Part shown: piece after piece, positions 42,501 through 50,259 of the stretch
Layout of the letters: every line of letters starts with the position of its first letter
Numbering within the stretch: the first letter of the stretch is position 1
Origin: Salinisphaera sp049568105
Lineage (GTDB): Bacteria; Pseudomonadota; Gammaproteobacteria; Nevskiales; Salinisphaeraceae
Length of the DNA: 64,000 nucleotides
Direction of reading: 5' to 3'
Assembly: GCF_049568105.1 (NCBI RefSeq)
Contig: NZ_CP145335.1
Location: forward strand, 2,604,001 to 2,668,000
Notes under the pieces: generated by a model
The model's database searches: none
The model's input: the letters and a program-made list of their open reading frames with translations, nothing else
Told to the model about the DNA's origin: nothing
Position numbers and translations under genes: made by a program

Positions 42501-43079
42501 CAGATCCAGGAGATCGGCTTCGATCTGTATCGCCAGATGCTCGATCGTGCAGTAGCCGCCTACAAGCGCGGCGAAGTGCCAGAAGCCGATGCCGACGAGC
42601 TGATGGGTTCGACCGAGGTCGAGCTGGGCGTGACCGCCCTGCTGCCGGAAGATTACATTCCGGACGTGCATATGCGGCTGGTGCTCTACAAGCGCATCAG
42701 CGCGGCCAAGGATGCCGATGCCCTACGCCAGCTCAAGGTCGAGTTGATCGACCGCTTCGGGCTGCTGCCCGAGCCGACCGAAAACCTGTTCGCGGCGACC
42801 GCGCTCAAGCTGCAAGCCGCCGCGCTGTCGCTGGCCAAGATCGAAGCCGGGCCGGACGTCGGCCGGCTGCATTTCGGCAAGGCCAGCAAGGTCGACCCGG
42901 GGATGCTGATTACTTTGGTTCAGGCCGATCCCAAGGCGTATCGACTGGAAGGCGATTCCAAGCTGGTGTTCTTCCGTGACATGCCGGATGTCGCCACCCG
43001 GGTGACCCGGATCGCCGAGCTGATGGAAAAACTTGGCGCGCCGCGCGTCAATGAAGCCGAAGAAGCGGTTTCTGCCTAA
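39588..43079 (+). CDS. mfd: Transcription-repair coupling factor Mfd
   Basis: A 1163-residue translocase that removes stalled RNA polymerase and recruits UvrA. The UvrB-like N-terminal module (about 1-350) is followed by the RNA-polymerase interaction region with HQDNGVGRYQG. The RecG-like motor has GDVGFGKTE near 632-640, DEEHRFGVRHKE near 734 and the TRG segment. A C-terminal UvrA-masking domain ends the protein. Length is close to E. coli Mfd (1148). No terminator is obvious downstream. Confidence 0.97.
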   Translation: MAVNTTDITAYSPLTPPALTPGDADRWSHLAGCSAALALASAAAQREALLVAVVADEHRAYRLEEELRFFAAEDVPIHHFPDWETLPYDVFSPHADIVSQRLALLLGLPAMGRGILIVAADTLLQPLPPASFVDGRAMAFETGQQLDFHALRERLEAAGYAAVSEVRTHGEFAIRGAVMDLYPTGSEQPYRLDLFDDEIETIRAFDPETQRSTDKIGSIRLLPAREFPLDEDAIKAFRQRYRRRFDGDPGASAIYRDVSRGIPPGGIESYLPLFFDDTATLTDYLPTETAVIELGDVAGALDNAWQAIESRYEQRSVNPERPILPPAEAFVNPATLKAAFDSRSAARIADDQSGDVAFEAGPTPKLAGADVAATGRALQAFFEEFDGRVLITGDSAGRREAMRDWLTQLGMAPARVEGWQAFLGQNKRIAVTAAPLEAGCVLAADGLAIVAENQLTGARPPAKKRRRREVRDPETAIRELTDLAPGAPVVHQDNGVGRYQGLIKLSAGGVENEFVTIEYAGGDLLYVPVASLHLVHRFTGGDADTAPLHRLGNDRWSKARKKAAEKARDTAADLLEIQAKRESRQGVAMQPDEDDYARFSADFPFEETPDQQRAIDEVMADLARATPMDRVVCGDVGFGKTEVALRSAFVAVSSGYQIAVLVPTTLLAQQHYQSFSDRFADWPVRIGALSRMRTSKQRDTMLEEMAEGKIDIVIGTHRLLAKDIRFKKLGLLIVDEEHRFGVRHKERIKSLRAQVDLLTMTATPIPRTLNMSLSGLRDLSIIATPPESRLAIETFVSKYDGVLIQEAARREMRRGGQIYYLHNKVKDIERRAADLAELLPEARIRIAHGQMHERELEDVMLDFYHRRFDILLCTTIVESGIDVPSANTIIIDRADTFGLAQLHQLRGRVGRSHHRAYAYLLTPEESSMTADAQKRLDALASLHDLGAGFALATHDLEIRGAGELLGEGQSGQIQEIGFDLYRQMLDRAVAAYKRGEVPEADADELMGSTEVELGVTALLPEDYIPDVHMRLVLYKRISAAKDADALRQLKVELIDRFGLLPEPTENLFAATALKLQAAALSLAKIEAGPDVGRLHFGKASKVDPGMLITLVQADPKAYRLEGDSKLVFFRDMPDVATRVTRIAELMEKLGAPRVNEAEEAVSA

Positions 43080-43697
43080 CCCCCGTCGTCGTGTCATTGC
43101 CCGGCCCATCGGGTCGGGCATGGCGCGCCACGCGCTGTTGCGCGATCGGTCGACAGCATCCACAGGGCGCCGGCCGGGTGAGGCAGTCGTCCGGCAGCAT
43201 CGTTCCGCCGGCGCTGTCGAGCCGCTCGATACGCCAGAGCCTTGTCTTTCTACTACTCCGGGGCCTCGGCCGGCGTAAGCCTACCGCGCAGCAACACGGC
43301 TTTAAGCTTCGTAGGCCACAGGCATGAGGTAGGGACGACGATCACATCAGCGCTGCACGCCTGGGTGTGCATGGTTACGGCGAGCGCACGCGCTGTGCCG
43401 CCCTCGTACGGCCATGATCGGCGGCCTGGCTGTACGGGCGTCACCGACCGCAGCGGCGCATATCGTCTAAGCCCGCCGAGTTCAGCACCACTGGGCCATC
43501 GGTTCGAATTCGTGGGCTGCTGAACAGTGGCGCCGTACCACCTGCTGTTGCCGAGTTCAGCACGCAGATTGACTAGACGCGCCCCGGCAGCATGCCGCCG
43601 TGCTATACGTTCGCGAGCATGCGGCCCCCCTCAACCTACGCCACTAACAGTCCTTATAAGCGCTCTCGCGAGGAGCGCCGAACGCGCCAGGCATGGC
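43080..43697. other. Non-coding 618-base spacer between mfd and the phosphorylase gene
   Basis: No ORF here looks protein-like. It contains a 14-base direct repeat GCCGAGTTCAGCAC at 43475-43488 and 43550-43563, with GCTGAAC, the inverse of the repeat core, between them at 43519-43525. A GCGCTC/GAGCGC hairpin at 43660-43678 lies just past the end of the leftward operon and might terminate it, though without a clear T tract. Confidence 0.5.
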
Positions 43698-44447
43698 TTA
43701 CAGCTGGGGCACCACCGCTTCCAGCAGGCTTTCGATATCGCGCATGCCCTGGGCCAGAGTCGCTTCGATCTCGGCATGGATCGCCAGGCCGCCGGTACGG
43801 CCGGCCGCCTTGTTCACGATCACCGCGGCACAGGCATAGTCCAGGCCGGCTTCGCGCGCCAGCCCGGCCTCCGGCATACCGGTCATGCCGACCAGATCGC
43901 AGCCGTCGCGCTCCATGCGATTGATCTCGGCCGGGGTTTCGAGACGCGGGCCCTGAGTGACGCCGTAGACGGCCGGCGCAGCCGGCGCCATGTCCAGATC
44001 GCGAGCCGCACCCAGTAGCGCCTCGCGCAGACGCGGCGTATACGGCTCGGTGAAATCGATATGATCGAGGCCGCCTTCGGCCGGATCGTCGTAGAAGGTA
44101 TGAACCCGGCCCCAGCTGTAATCGATCAGCTGATCGGGGATCACGATCCGCCCTGGACGCATGGCTTCGGTAATGCCGCCAACGGCTGCGATCGCGATCA
44201 CCTGCCGACAGCCGGCATCGGCCAGAGCCCGGATGTTGGCGCGGTAGTTGATGGCATGCGGGGCGATGCGATGCCCGCGCCCGTGGCGCATCAAAAAACA
44301 AACCTCGCGGCCAGCGAACCCGCCGCGCACCAGTGGCCCAGACGGTGCCCCGTAGGCCGTGTCTGGCACCAGCGGCGCGTGTTGCGGGCTGACCCCGGCG
44401 AGCTCGGCCAGCGCTGTGCCACCGATAATGCCGATCGGCGAGCTCAT
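43698..44447 (-). CDS. S-methyl-5'-thioinosine phosphorylase (MTAP/PNP family)
   Basis: A 249-residue nucleoside phosphorylase. It has GIIGGTALAEL (phosphate loop), MRHGRGH, NYRANI and MTGMPEAGLAREAGL. The base-recognition segment reads VIVNKAAG: the Asn of 6-oxopurine enzymes replaces the Asp pair of methylthioadenosine phosphorylases. This favours methylthioinosine or another 6-oxopurine nucleoside, as in the P. aeruginosa enzyme next to nagZ. The overlapping upstream gene encodes hypoxanthine phosphoribosyltransferase, which would use the released base. It is the last gene of its operon. Confidence 0.9.
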   Translation of the reverse strand: MSSPIGIIGGTALAELAGVSPQHAPLVPDTAYGAPSGPLVRGGFAGREVCFLMRHGRGHRIAPHAINYRANIRALADAGCRQVIAIAAVGGITEAMRPGRIVIPDQLIDYSWGRVHTFYDDPAEGGLDHIDFTEPYTPRLREALLGAARDLDMAPAAPAVYGVTQGPRLETPAEINRMERDGCDLVGMTGMPEAGLAREAGLDYACAAVIVNKAAGRTGGLAIHAEIEATLAQGMRDIESLLEAVVPQL

Positions 44448-45025
44448 GCCGAGTCGTGCTCGCGGCCGATCGCCCAGACACCGGTCAACTGCCGGAAATA
44501 TCCTTTGTAATCCATACCCGCGCCGAAGACATAGCGATCCTCGACGTGGCAGCCGACGTAATCGGCATTCAGGCCTGGCGCCCGTCGGTCATGCTCTTTG
44601 AGCAACAAGGTCGCGGTGCGGACCGAGGCCACGCCCTGACCACGAATTGCCTCCAGAATGGCCGCCAGGGTATGGCCTTCGTCGATGATGTCATCGACGA
44701 TCAGTACGTGCCGGTCGGCCAGACGCAGCCCCGGGCTGACCTTCCATACCAGTTCACCGCCGGCGGTCTCGCCGCGATAGCGCGTGGCGTGCAGGTAATC
44801 CAGCTCAAACGGAAAAGCCAGGCGCTTGCCCAGCTCGGCCGTGGCCTGCAGGCCGCCGAGCATTACACACATGACCACCGGATCGAGTTCGGCCAGATCG
44901 CGGGTCACTTCGGCGGCCATGCGATCGTAGGCTCGATTGATCTCGTCTTCGGCAATCACGCAGTCGGCATGCGCATAGACGGCCTTGGCTTCTTCGTAAC
45001 GCTCTCGGTCGAAACCGCTCATCAT
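44444..45025 (-). CDS. hpt: Hypoxanthine-guanine phosphoribosyltransferase
   Basis: A 193-residue type I phosphoribosyltransferase converting hypoxanthine or guanine and PRPP to IMP or GMP. The PRPP motif is VLIVDDIIDEGHT, and VMLGGLQATAEL forms the flexible loop region. The start could be the second Met (45022). It begins 8 bases after the mscS stop and its TGA overlaps the phosphorylase ATG. Confidence 0.92.
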   Translation of the reverse strand: MMSGFDRERYEEAKAVYAHADCVIAEDEINRAYDRMAAEVTRDLAELDPVVMCVMLGGLQATAELGKRLAFPFELDYLHATRYRGETAGGELVWKVSPGLRLADRHVLIVDDIIDEGHTLAAILEAIRGQGVASVRTATLLLKEHDRRAPGLNADYVGCHVEDRYVFGAGMDYKGYFRQLTGVWAIGREHDSA

Positions 45026-45033
45026 CTTCCTTT

Positions 45034-46272
45034 CTAGCTTTCGCCGGCATCATCCGGCCCGACCGAGCCCCGGGCGCTGGCTTGTTCGCGAGCCACGGCC
45101 CGTTTCTGCTCGGAGTCCACTTTGTCGCTGTCGATCTCGTCCTGCTCGTCCGACTCGTCTTCCGGCGCAGCGCGCGCCACCACGAGTTGGCCCGGCACCT
45201 GAATCTCGGTGGTCGGGAAGGCGATCGCCGCGCCGTGCTCGCGGATCGTATCTTGGACCCGCTGCAAAACGCCTTGCTTGACCGCCAGATACTCGGCCCA
45301 GTCGGTGGTTCGGGTATAGCAGTACACCAACAGGTTGAGCGCCGAGGCCCCGAGCGAATCGAGATAAGTCAGGATCACCTGATCGGCATCGATGTTCTCG
45401 TCGTCGGTGAGCATCGAGCGGATATCTTCGACGATATCCGGCACCACCGCGGCATCTTCGTAACGAATACCGACCGTTTCGCTGATCAAACGATGACTCA
45501 TGCGCGACGGATTTTCGAGCGCCACGTTGGAAAACACGGCGTTGGGCACATACAGCGGGCGCATGTCGAAGCGTCGCACGGTGGTCGCACGCCAGCCGAT
45601 CGACTCGACCGTGCCTTCGATATCGCGATCCGGCGAGCGGATCCAGTCGCCGACCGAAAACGGCCGATTCAAATATACCGTCGCACCGCCGAAAATATTG
45701 GCCAGCACATCGCGCGCAGCGAAACCGACTGCGATGCCGCCGACCCCGGAAAACGCCAGTAGCCCCGAAGGCGAAACGCCGAACTGATCCAGCAGGATCA
45801 GACCCACGATGATCAACGTCGCCGCCCGGATCAGCTTGGCGATGGCGTCGGCCGTGGTCGCATCGAGCTTGTCGTGCTCCTGGGCCGCCCGAGCCAAGGC
45901 GTTCTTTTCGATCGTGCCGATCAGACGAAAACAGAACCACAGCACGGTCAGCGTGATCAGAACATGCCGTACCTTGGGCAGATAATCACGCCAGGAATGA
46001 TCCGGCGAGGTACCAACGATGATCGCGATCGACAGCCCGGCGATCCAGAACAGCGCCTGGAGCGGTCCGTTCAGGCTGCGATACAGCGCATCGTCCCATA
46101 GCTTATGGGTCGAGGTCACCTTGCGGTGCAGCCAGGCGAAAAACGCTCGAGTGCTCAGATCGAGCACCCCGGTAATCACCAGGATGACGCCGACATCGAT
46201 GGCCGTGCCCCATTCGTCGCGCAGCGACAGATATTGGGACATGAAGTCCTGATAAGTCTGCACGAGCTGCAT
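45034..46272 (-). CDS. MscS-family mechanosensitive channel (YbdG-like)
   Basis: A 412-residue inner-membrane channel protein. Several N-terminal membrane segments precede the pore helix GVGGIAVGFAARDVLANIFGG (split here as GVGGIAVGFAARD and the following residues). The beta domain contains FSVGDWIRSP and ESIGWRATTVRRFD. A 60-residue acidic, disordered C-terminus is unusual. The family opens under membrane tension after hypo-osmotic shock. The ATG shares one base with the nagZ stop (TGATG). Confidence 0.9.
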   Translation of the reverse strand: MQLVQTYQDFMSQYLSLRDEWGTAIDVGVILVITGVLDLSTRAFFAWLHRKVTSTHKLWDDALYRSLNGPLQALFWIAGLSIAIIVGTSPDHSWRDYLPKVRHVLITLTVLWFCFRLIGTIEKNALARAAQEHDKLDATTADAIAKLIRAATLIIVGLILLDQFGVSPSGLLAFSGVGGIAVGFAARDVLANIFGGATVYLNRPFSVGDWIRSPDRDIEGTVESIGWRATTVRRFDMRPLYVPNAVFSNVALENPSRMSHRLISETVGIRYEDAAVVPDIVEDIRSMLTDDENIDADQVILTYLDSLGASALNLLVYCYTRTTDWAEYLAVKQGVLQRVQDTIREHGAAIAFPTTEIQVPGQLVVARAAPEDESDEQDEIDSDKVDSEQKRAVAREQASARGSVGPDDAGES

Positions 46273-47306
46273 CAGGCAGCCCCCATCAACTGGGCGGCGG
46301 TTTCGCGGGCCGCCTGCCGCCGTCGTTCGTCGTCGGCGACGCGCGGCCGGGGCGCGACCCGTGCCTGCAGCGCCTGGCGTCGAGACGTACCGCGATCTGC
46401 ATCGCAGCCGGCCACCGTGGCACAGGCAGCCAGCGCCGCCTCACGATCGTTGCAGACCGGCAGATAATCGCAGCCGGCATCCAGCGCAGCCCGTACGCGC
46501 TCGGCATAGTCGCCCAGCGAGGCAGCCGCGCCCATGCTCAGATCGTCACAGAAAACACAGCCAGCAAAGCCGAGCTGGGCGCGCAGGATATCCTCGATCC
46601 AAAGTTTCGACAGGCTCGCCGGCCGATCATCCACCGCCGGATACCGCACATGCGCCATCATCACCGAAGCCACGCCTTGGTCGATAAGGTCGGCGAACGG
46701 GGCCCAGTCCTCAGCCAATGCCTCGATTGGGCGCTCATCGACCGGCAGCTCGGCATGCGAGTCGGCGACTACATAACCATGCCCGGGAAAATGCTTGGCC
46801 GTGGCCGGACTGCCAGCTTCCGCCAGGGCACGAGCAAATACAATGGCCAGCTCGGCGACCGCGGCCGGCGCTTCGCCGAAGGCACGGCTGCCGATCACCT
46901 CGGAGTTGCCGTAGTCGAGATCAGCCACCGGCGCCAGCGGCATGTCGATACCGACATCGGCCAACTCCATGGCGACCAGCCATGCCAGTTCGGCCGCCGC
47001 CGAGCGCGCAGCCGCCGGATCCTCGAGCCAAACCCGACCCAGGGACTGCATCGGCGGGATCGGCGTAAAGCCATCGCGAAAGCGCTGTACGCGCCCGCCT
47101 TCGTAGTCGGCCACGATCAACAGATTCGGCCGTGCCGCGCGCATGGCCTCGGTCAGCGCAAACAACTGTTGAGGATTACGGTAGTTACGCGTAAACAGGA
47201 TTACCCCGCCGACCGCCGGATCGCCGAGCAGTTGGCGATCGGCAGCAGTCAGTTCGGTGCCTTCGATGTCGACCAGCAGCGGCCCGGGGGCACTCATTTC
47301 AATCAT
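46272..47306 (-). CDS. nagZ: Beta-N-acetylhexosaminidase NagZ
   Basis: A 344-residue cytosolic GH3 enzyme removing GlcNAc from GlcNAc-anhydroMurNAc peptides during peptidoglycan recycling. It has AKHFPGHGYVVADSH (His/Asp acid-base loop), MAHVRYPAVD and the nucleophile Asp in FCDDLSMGAA. No signal peptide is present. The start may be the first Met (47306, overlapping the fusion gene by 8 bases) or the fourth residue (47297). Confidence 0.95.
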   Translation of the reverse strand: MIEMSAPGPLLVDIEGTELTAADRQLLGDPAVGGVILFTRNYRNPQQLFALTEAMRAARPNLLIVADYEGGRVQRFRDGFTPIPPMQSLGRVWLEDPAAARSAAAELAWLVAMELADVGIDMPLAPVADLDYGNSEVIGSRAFGEAPAAVAELAIVFARALAEAGSPATAKHFPGHGYVVADSHAELPVDERPIEALAEDWAPFADLIDQGVASVMMAHVRYPAVDDRPASLSKLWIEDILRAQLGFAGCVFCDDLSMGAAASLGDYAERVRAALDAGCDYLPVCNDREAALAACATVAGCDADRGTSRRQALQARVAPRPRVADDERRRQAARETAAQLMGAA

Positions 47307-48264
47307 GGATCATCACGCGGGTGCCGATTGGAATGCGATCGAACAGATCGATCACGTCTGCGGTATGCATGCGAATACAGCCGCGAGAAGACGGTTTGCC
47401 CATCGGCACACTGTCCGGCACGCCATGGATGTAGATGAAACGACGCATGGTGTCCACCGCCCCGAGCCGGTTATGGCCGCGTTCGGTGCCCGACAGCCAC
47501 AGAATGCGCGCCAGAACCCAGTCCCGGTCGCGCTCGGCTTCGGCCAGTTCCGGCGAGTAACGTTCGCCGGTCGGACGGCGTGCGGAGAACACAGTATCGG
47601 CCGGCAGACCGGCGCCGATCTTGGCGCGCACGATGTGCTGGCCGCGCGGCGTCTGGTTGCTGCCTTCGAATTCGCCACCGCCGTTGACTGCGGTGGCGAC
47701 CGGATAGCGTTCGACGGCTTCGCCGTCGCAATCGCGCAGTATCAACGCCTGGCTCGGCAGATCAATATCGATCGACATCGCCGGGCTCGCGTTGGCGGCC
47801 CACTCGTTATACGGATGGAAGGCCAGCGCGTGGTTGTAATAACGCACGTCGTCCGTGATCTCGGCCCCCAGCCAGGGCGGATGCTCGAACTCGGCCTCGG
47901 GGTCGTCGAGCTCGATCTCGGCCACTATCAGCGGCGCGTTCGCGCCTTCGAAGACATCGATCTCCCAGGTATGGCCGGCATGCAGCACCCAGTAGCGGGT
48001 TTTTTCCACCGGCATGGTCAACGAGAGGTTGTCTAGAATCTCCCGGGCTTCATCCAGCGGGATCGCATACTCGTATTCAGCACGGGCACTGCCGACTTGG
48101 GCAGCTTTGATATTCAGATTGGCGGTCCCGTCCTCGATCCGGACCCGCACCGAGGCCTTGCCACTGGCATTGAGATAGCCCTGGGCAAAATGCTGGCTGG
48201 CATGGGCCGCCTCACGCCAGCGCTCGTCGGCTACCAGGAATTTACGTTCGATCTCGAGTGCCAT
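47299..48264 (-). CDS. CYTH triphosphatase domain fused to a YkuD L,D-transpeptidase/carboxypeptidase domain
   Basis: A 321-residue fusion. Residues 1-155 are a CYTH/triphosphate-tunnel domain: ExExK at E4, E6 and K8, QGYLNA, VRVRI, YEYAI, EKTRY, EIDVFEG, IAEIELDD and PPWLGAEITDDVRYYN. This resembles the single-domain inorganic tripolyphosphatase of Nitrosomonas. From about M163 to 321 is a YkuD domain with TPRGQH, YIHG (H280) and SSRGCIRMHTAD (catalytic C296). There is no signal peptide, so the YkuD part should be cytoplasmic, like the ElsL-type L,D-carboxypeptidases of muropeptide recycling. No stop, frameshift or strong internal ribosome site lies at the junction. It is 10 bases after rlmD and overlaps nagZ. 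Confidence 0.88.
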   Translation of the reverse strand: MALEIERKFLVADERWREAAHASQHFAQGYLNASGKASVRVRIEDGTANLNIKAAQVGSARAEYEYAIPLDEAREILDNLSLTMPVEKTRYWVLHAGHTWEIDVFEGANAPLIVAEIELDDPEAEFEHPPWLGAEITDDVRYYNHALAFHPYNEWAANASPAMSIDIDLPSQALILRDCDGEAVERYPVATAVNGGGEFEGSNQTPRGQHIVRAKIGAGLPADTVFSARRPTGERYSPELAEAERDRDWVLARILWLSGTERGHNRLGAVDTMRRFIYIHGVPDSVPMGKPSSRGCIRMHTADVIDLFDRIPIGTRVMIHD

Positions 48265-48274
48265 AGCGGTAGGT

Positions 48275-49603
48275 CTAGGTTGTACGCTCGAAAACCGCCA
48301 TCGATTCGATATGCGCGGTATGGGGAAACATATCCATGACGCCGGCAGCGACCAGCCGATAACCGTGATCGCGGACCAGCATTTCGGCGTCGCGGGCCAG
48401 CGTGGCCGGATGACAGGAACAATAGACAATCCGGGCCGCGCCGGTGGCCGCTACATGCCCGATCACCTCGGCCGCGCCGGAACGCGGCGGATCGAGCAGC
48501 ACCTTGTCGGCCTGCTTCGGCCGCCAAGCCGGCGTCTGCTCGGGCTCGAACAGATTGTCGACATGGGCGGTGACGTTATCCGCGCCGTTGACGCGGGCGT
48601 TGTCGCGTGCCCGTTCGACCAGACCGTTCTCACCCTCGACCGTGATCACTTCTCGTGCCTGCCGGGCCAGTGGCACCGAGAAATTCCCCAGCCCGGAAAA
48701 CAATTCCAGGACCGTATCCTCGGGCTGAACATCCAGCTCGGCCAGCGCGGCATCGACCATCAGCCTATTGATGCCGCCATGGATCTGCACGAAATCATTG
48801 GGCTGGAAATACAGCCGGGCATCGAAGACAGGCAGTTCGTAGTACAACGACGTGGCGCTGGCACCCAGCGGCGCGATCGTATCTTCGTTGCCGGGCTGCA
48901 GATAGATCTCGAAGCCGCTGCTGTCCGCGAACTCGGCCAGCGCGGCCCGGTCGGCCTCGGTAGGTGTCTCGAGTACACGAAACACCAACGCCGTGACATT
49001 GTCGCCGGCGGCCACCTCGATCTGCGGGATCGCCGCGCGAATCGATAGCGTATCGATCATACGTGCGATCTCGAGCAGCCGATCGCCAACGTCGGGCACC
49101 AGCACCTCACAACGGCTCAGCTGGGCGATGAACGGCGCGCCGCGCTCGCGAAAACCCACCAGCGTGCCGCCTTTTTTCGGCACATGCTTGACCCCGAGCC
49201 GGGCCCGGCGTCGATAGCCCCAGCGCTCGGCGATCAACGGCGCCAGAATCCGCTCCGGGCTGACATGGCCGACACGCTCGAGCGCATCGATCAACTGGCG
49301 CTGCTTGAATTCGACCTGAGCCTCGGGTGAGGCATGTTGGAGTGCACAGCCGCCGCAGAGGCCGAAGTGCGCACAGCGCGGCGTCACTCGCTCGGGCGCC
49401 GCCGAGAACAGCGTGGCCATTTCGGCCTGCTCATATTCGCGCTTGACCTTGACCGGCTTGTAGAGCGCGCGCTCGCCGGGCAGCGTATCGGCCACGAAGA
49501 TGGCCTTGCCATCGACATGACCCACCCCGCGGGCATTGCTGGCCAGATCGGTGATATCGACCACGCCGTGTTCGATACGGCGACGCCTGCGACGCCGGCT
49601 CAT
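48275..49603 (-). CDS. rlmD: 23S rRNA (uracil-1939-C5) methyltransferase RlmD
   Basis: A 442-residue SAM-dependent methyltransferase. The N-terminal TRAM domain follows a run of seven Arg (MSRRRRRRR). The iron-sulfur ligands C77, C83 and C86 lie in CAHFGLCGGC. The Rossmann domain has LELFSGLGNFSVP and LDPPRSGA, and the catalytic Cys is in IVYCSCHP. The ATG at 49603 overlaps the stop of the upstream gene (ATGA); the frame stays open further upstream but without similarity. relA, its common neighbour, is not here. Confidence 0.94.
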   Translation of the reverse strand: MSRRRRRRRIEHGVVDITDLASNARGVGHVDGKAIFVADTLPGERALYKPVKVKREYEQAEMATLFSAAPERVTPRCAHFGLCGGCALQHASPEAQVEFKQRQLIDALERVGHVSPERILAPLIAERWGYRRRARLGVKHVPKKGGTLVGFRERGAPFIAQLSRCEVLVPDVGDRLLEIARMIDTLSIRAAIPQIEVAAGDNVTALVFRVLETPTEADRAALAEFADSSGFEIYLQPGNEDTIAPLGASATSLYYELPVFDARLYFQPNDFVQIHGGINRLMVDAALAELDVQPEDTVLELFSGLGNFSVPLARQAREVITVEGENGLVERARDNARVNGADNVTAHVDNLFEPEQTPAWRPKQADKVLLDPPRSGAAEVIGHVAATGAARIVYCSCHPATLARDAEMLVRDHGYRLVAAGVMDMFPHTAHIESMAVFERTT

Positions 49604-50259
49604 GCGCCCGCTCCCGGGTTGAGTGATTGCAATTGGTTGTCCAGCATTGTTCGGTACTCGGCGTCGATCGCGCCGTGGCAATACTGCCAGCGCAGCCACA
49701 GCCGACCGCGGGCGATCGCCAACGCATTCAGTGAGCCGGGCTCCTCGTCTGCCAGCGGCCGCCAGTCCGCCAACAGCTGCAGGCACTCGGCCTCGATCAA
49801 CTCGGCCGGCGCCGGATGGCCGGCCGCAACCGGCGCGGCCTTTTCAGCCAGCCCACAGGCCTCGGCCTGTTCGAAACCATGTGGCAGCGGCTGTTCGTGG
49901 GCGAGCGCGCGGGCCCTCAGCAACGACTGCGCTCCCCCGCCCCAGTCAACCAGCGCCACCGGCGCATCGGCCCGGCTCTCGGGCCAGTGCGCGAATAGTT
50001 GCGCAAGCAAGGCAGCCTCGTCGACCGCCGGGGCCGGCGCGAGTTGTTGCACCTGTCCCTGATCGATCACGATCGCAGCCAGAGCATCGATCTGGCGCAG
50101 ATGGCCGGGCAGGTCGCGGCGTCCCCAGCGCTGCATATGCACCTGTTCCAGGGCCCGTGCGACCCCGGCGTCATCGAGATCGCCGTAGTCGGCCAGACGC
50201 CGGGCCGCCGCGACATCGAGTGCCGTGGCGCTGGCCAGTACGACGGCTCGCATGGTCAC
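49600..50259 (-). CDS. Degenerate PolB-type 3'-5' exonuclease-like protein (probable pseudoenzyme)
   Basis: A 219-residue protein (GTG start overlapping the cysM stop as GTGA; an ATG lies two codons in). Segments RRDLPGHLRQIDALAAIV, LVDWGGGA and LRWQYCHGAIDAEYR align in order with the predicted PolB-like 3'-5' exonuclease family (PF10108 as I recall it). Where that family has DxE in FDIET, this protein has LASAT. The WNGxGFDLP motif reads WGGGAQSL, and the final ETDVLNT motif reads EPGSLNA. All four metal ligands therefore seem lost. The frame is intact and coupled at both ends, so the protein is probably still made. Confidence 0.6.
   Translation of the reverse strand: MTMRAVVLASATALDVAAARRLADYGDLDDAGVARALEQVHMQRWGRRDLPGHLRQIDALAAIVIDQGQVQQLAPAPAVDEAALLAQLFAHWPESRADAPVALVDWGGGAQSLLRARALAHEQPLPHGFEQAEACGLAEKAAPVAAGHPAPAELIEAECLQLLADWRPLADEEPGSLNALAIARGRLWLRWQYCHGAIDAEYRTMLDNQLQSLNPGAGA

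Noticed and set aside
43494..43515. tRNA T-loop-like GGTTCGAATTC in the mfd downstream spacer
   Set aside because: The flanks do not form a T stem and no acceptor or anticodon arm is nearby; it is probably chance.
47760..47800. The CYTH-YkuD fusion being two separate genes
   Set aside because: There is no stop between the domains and only a weak purine stretch before the internal ATG at 47778, so a single product is the simplest reading, though internal initiation cannot be excluded.
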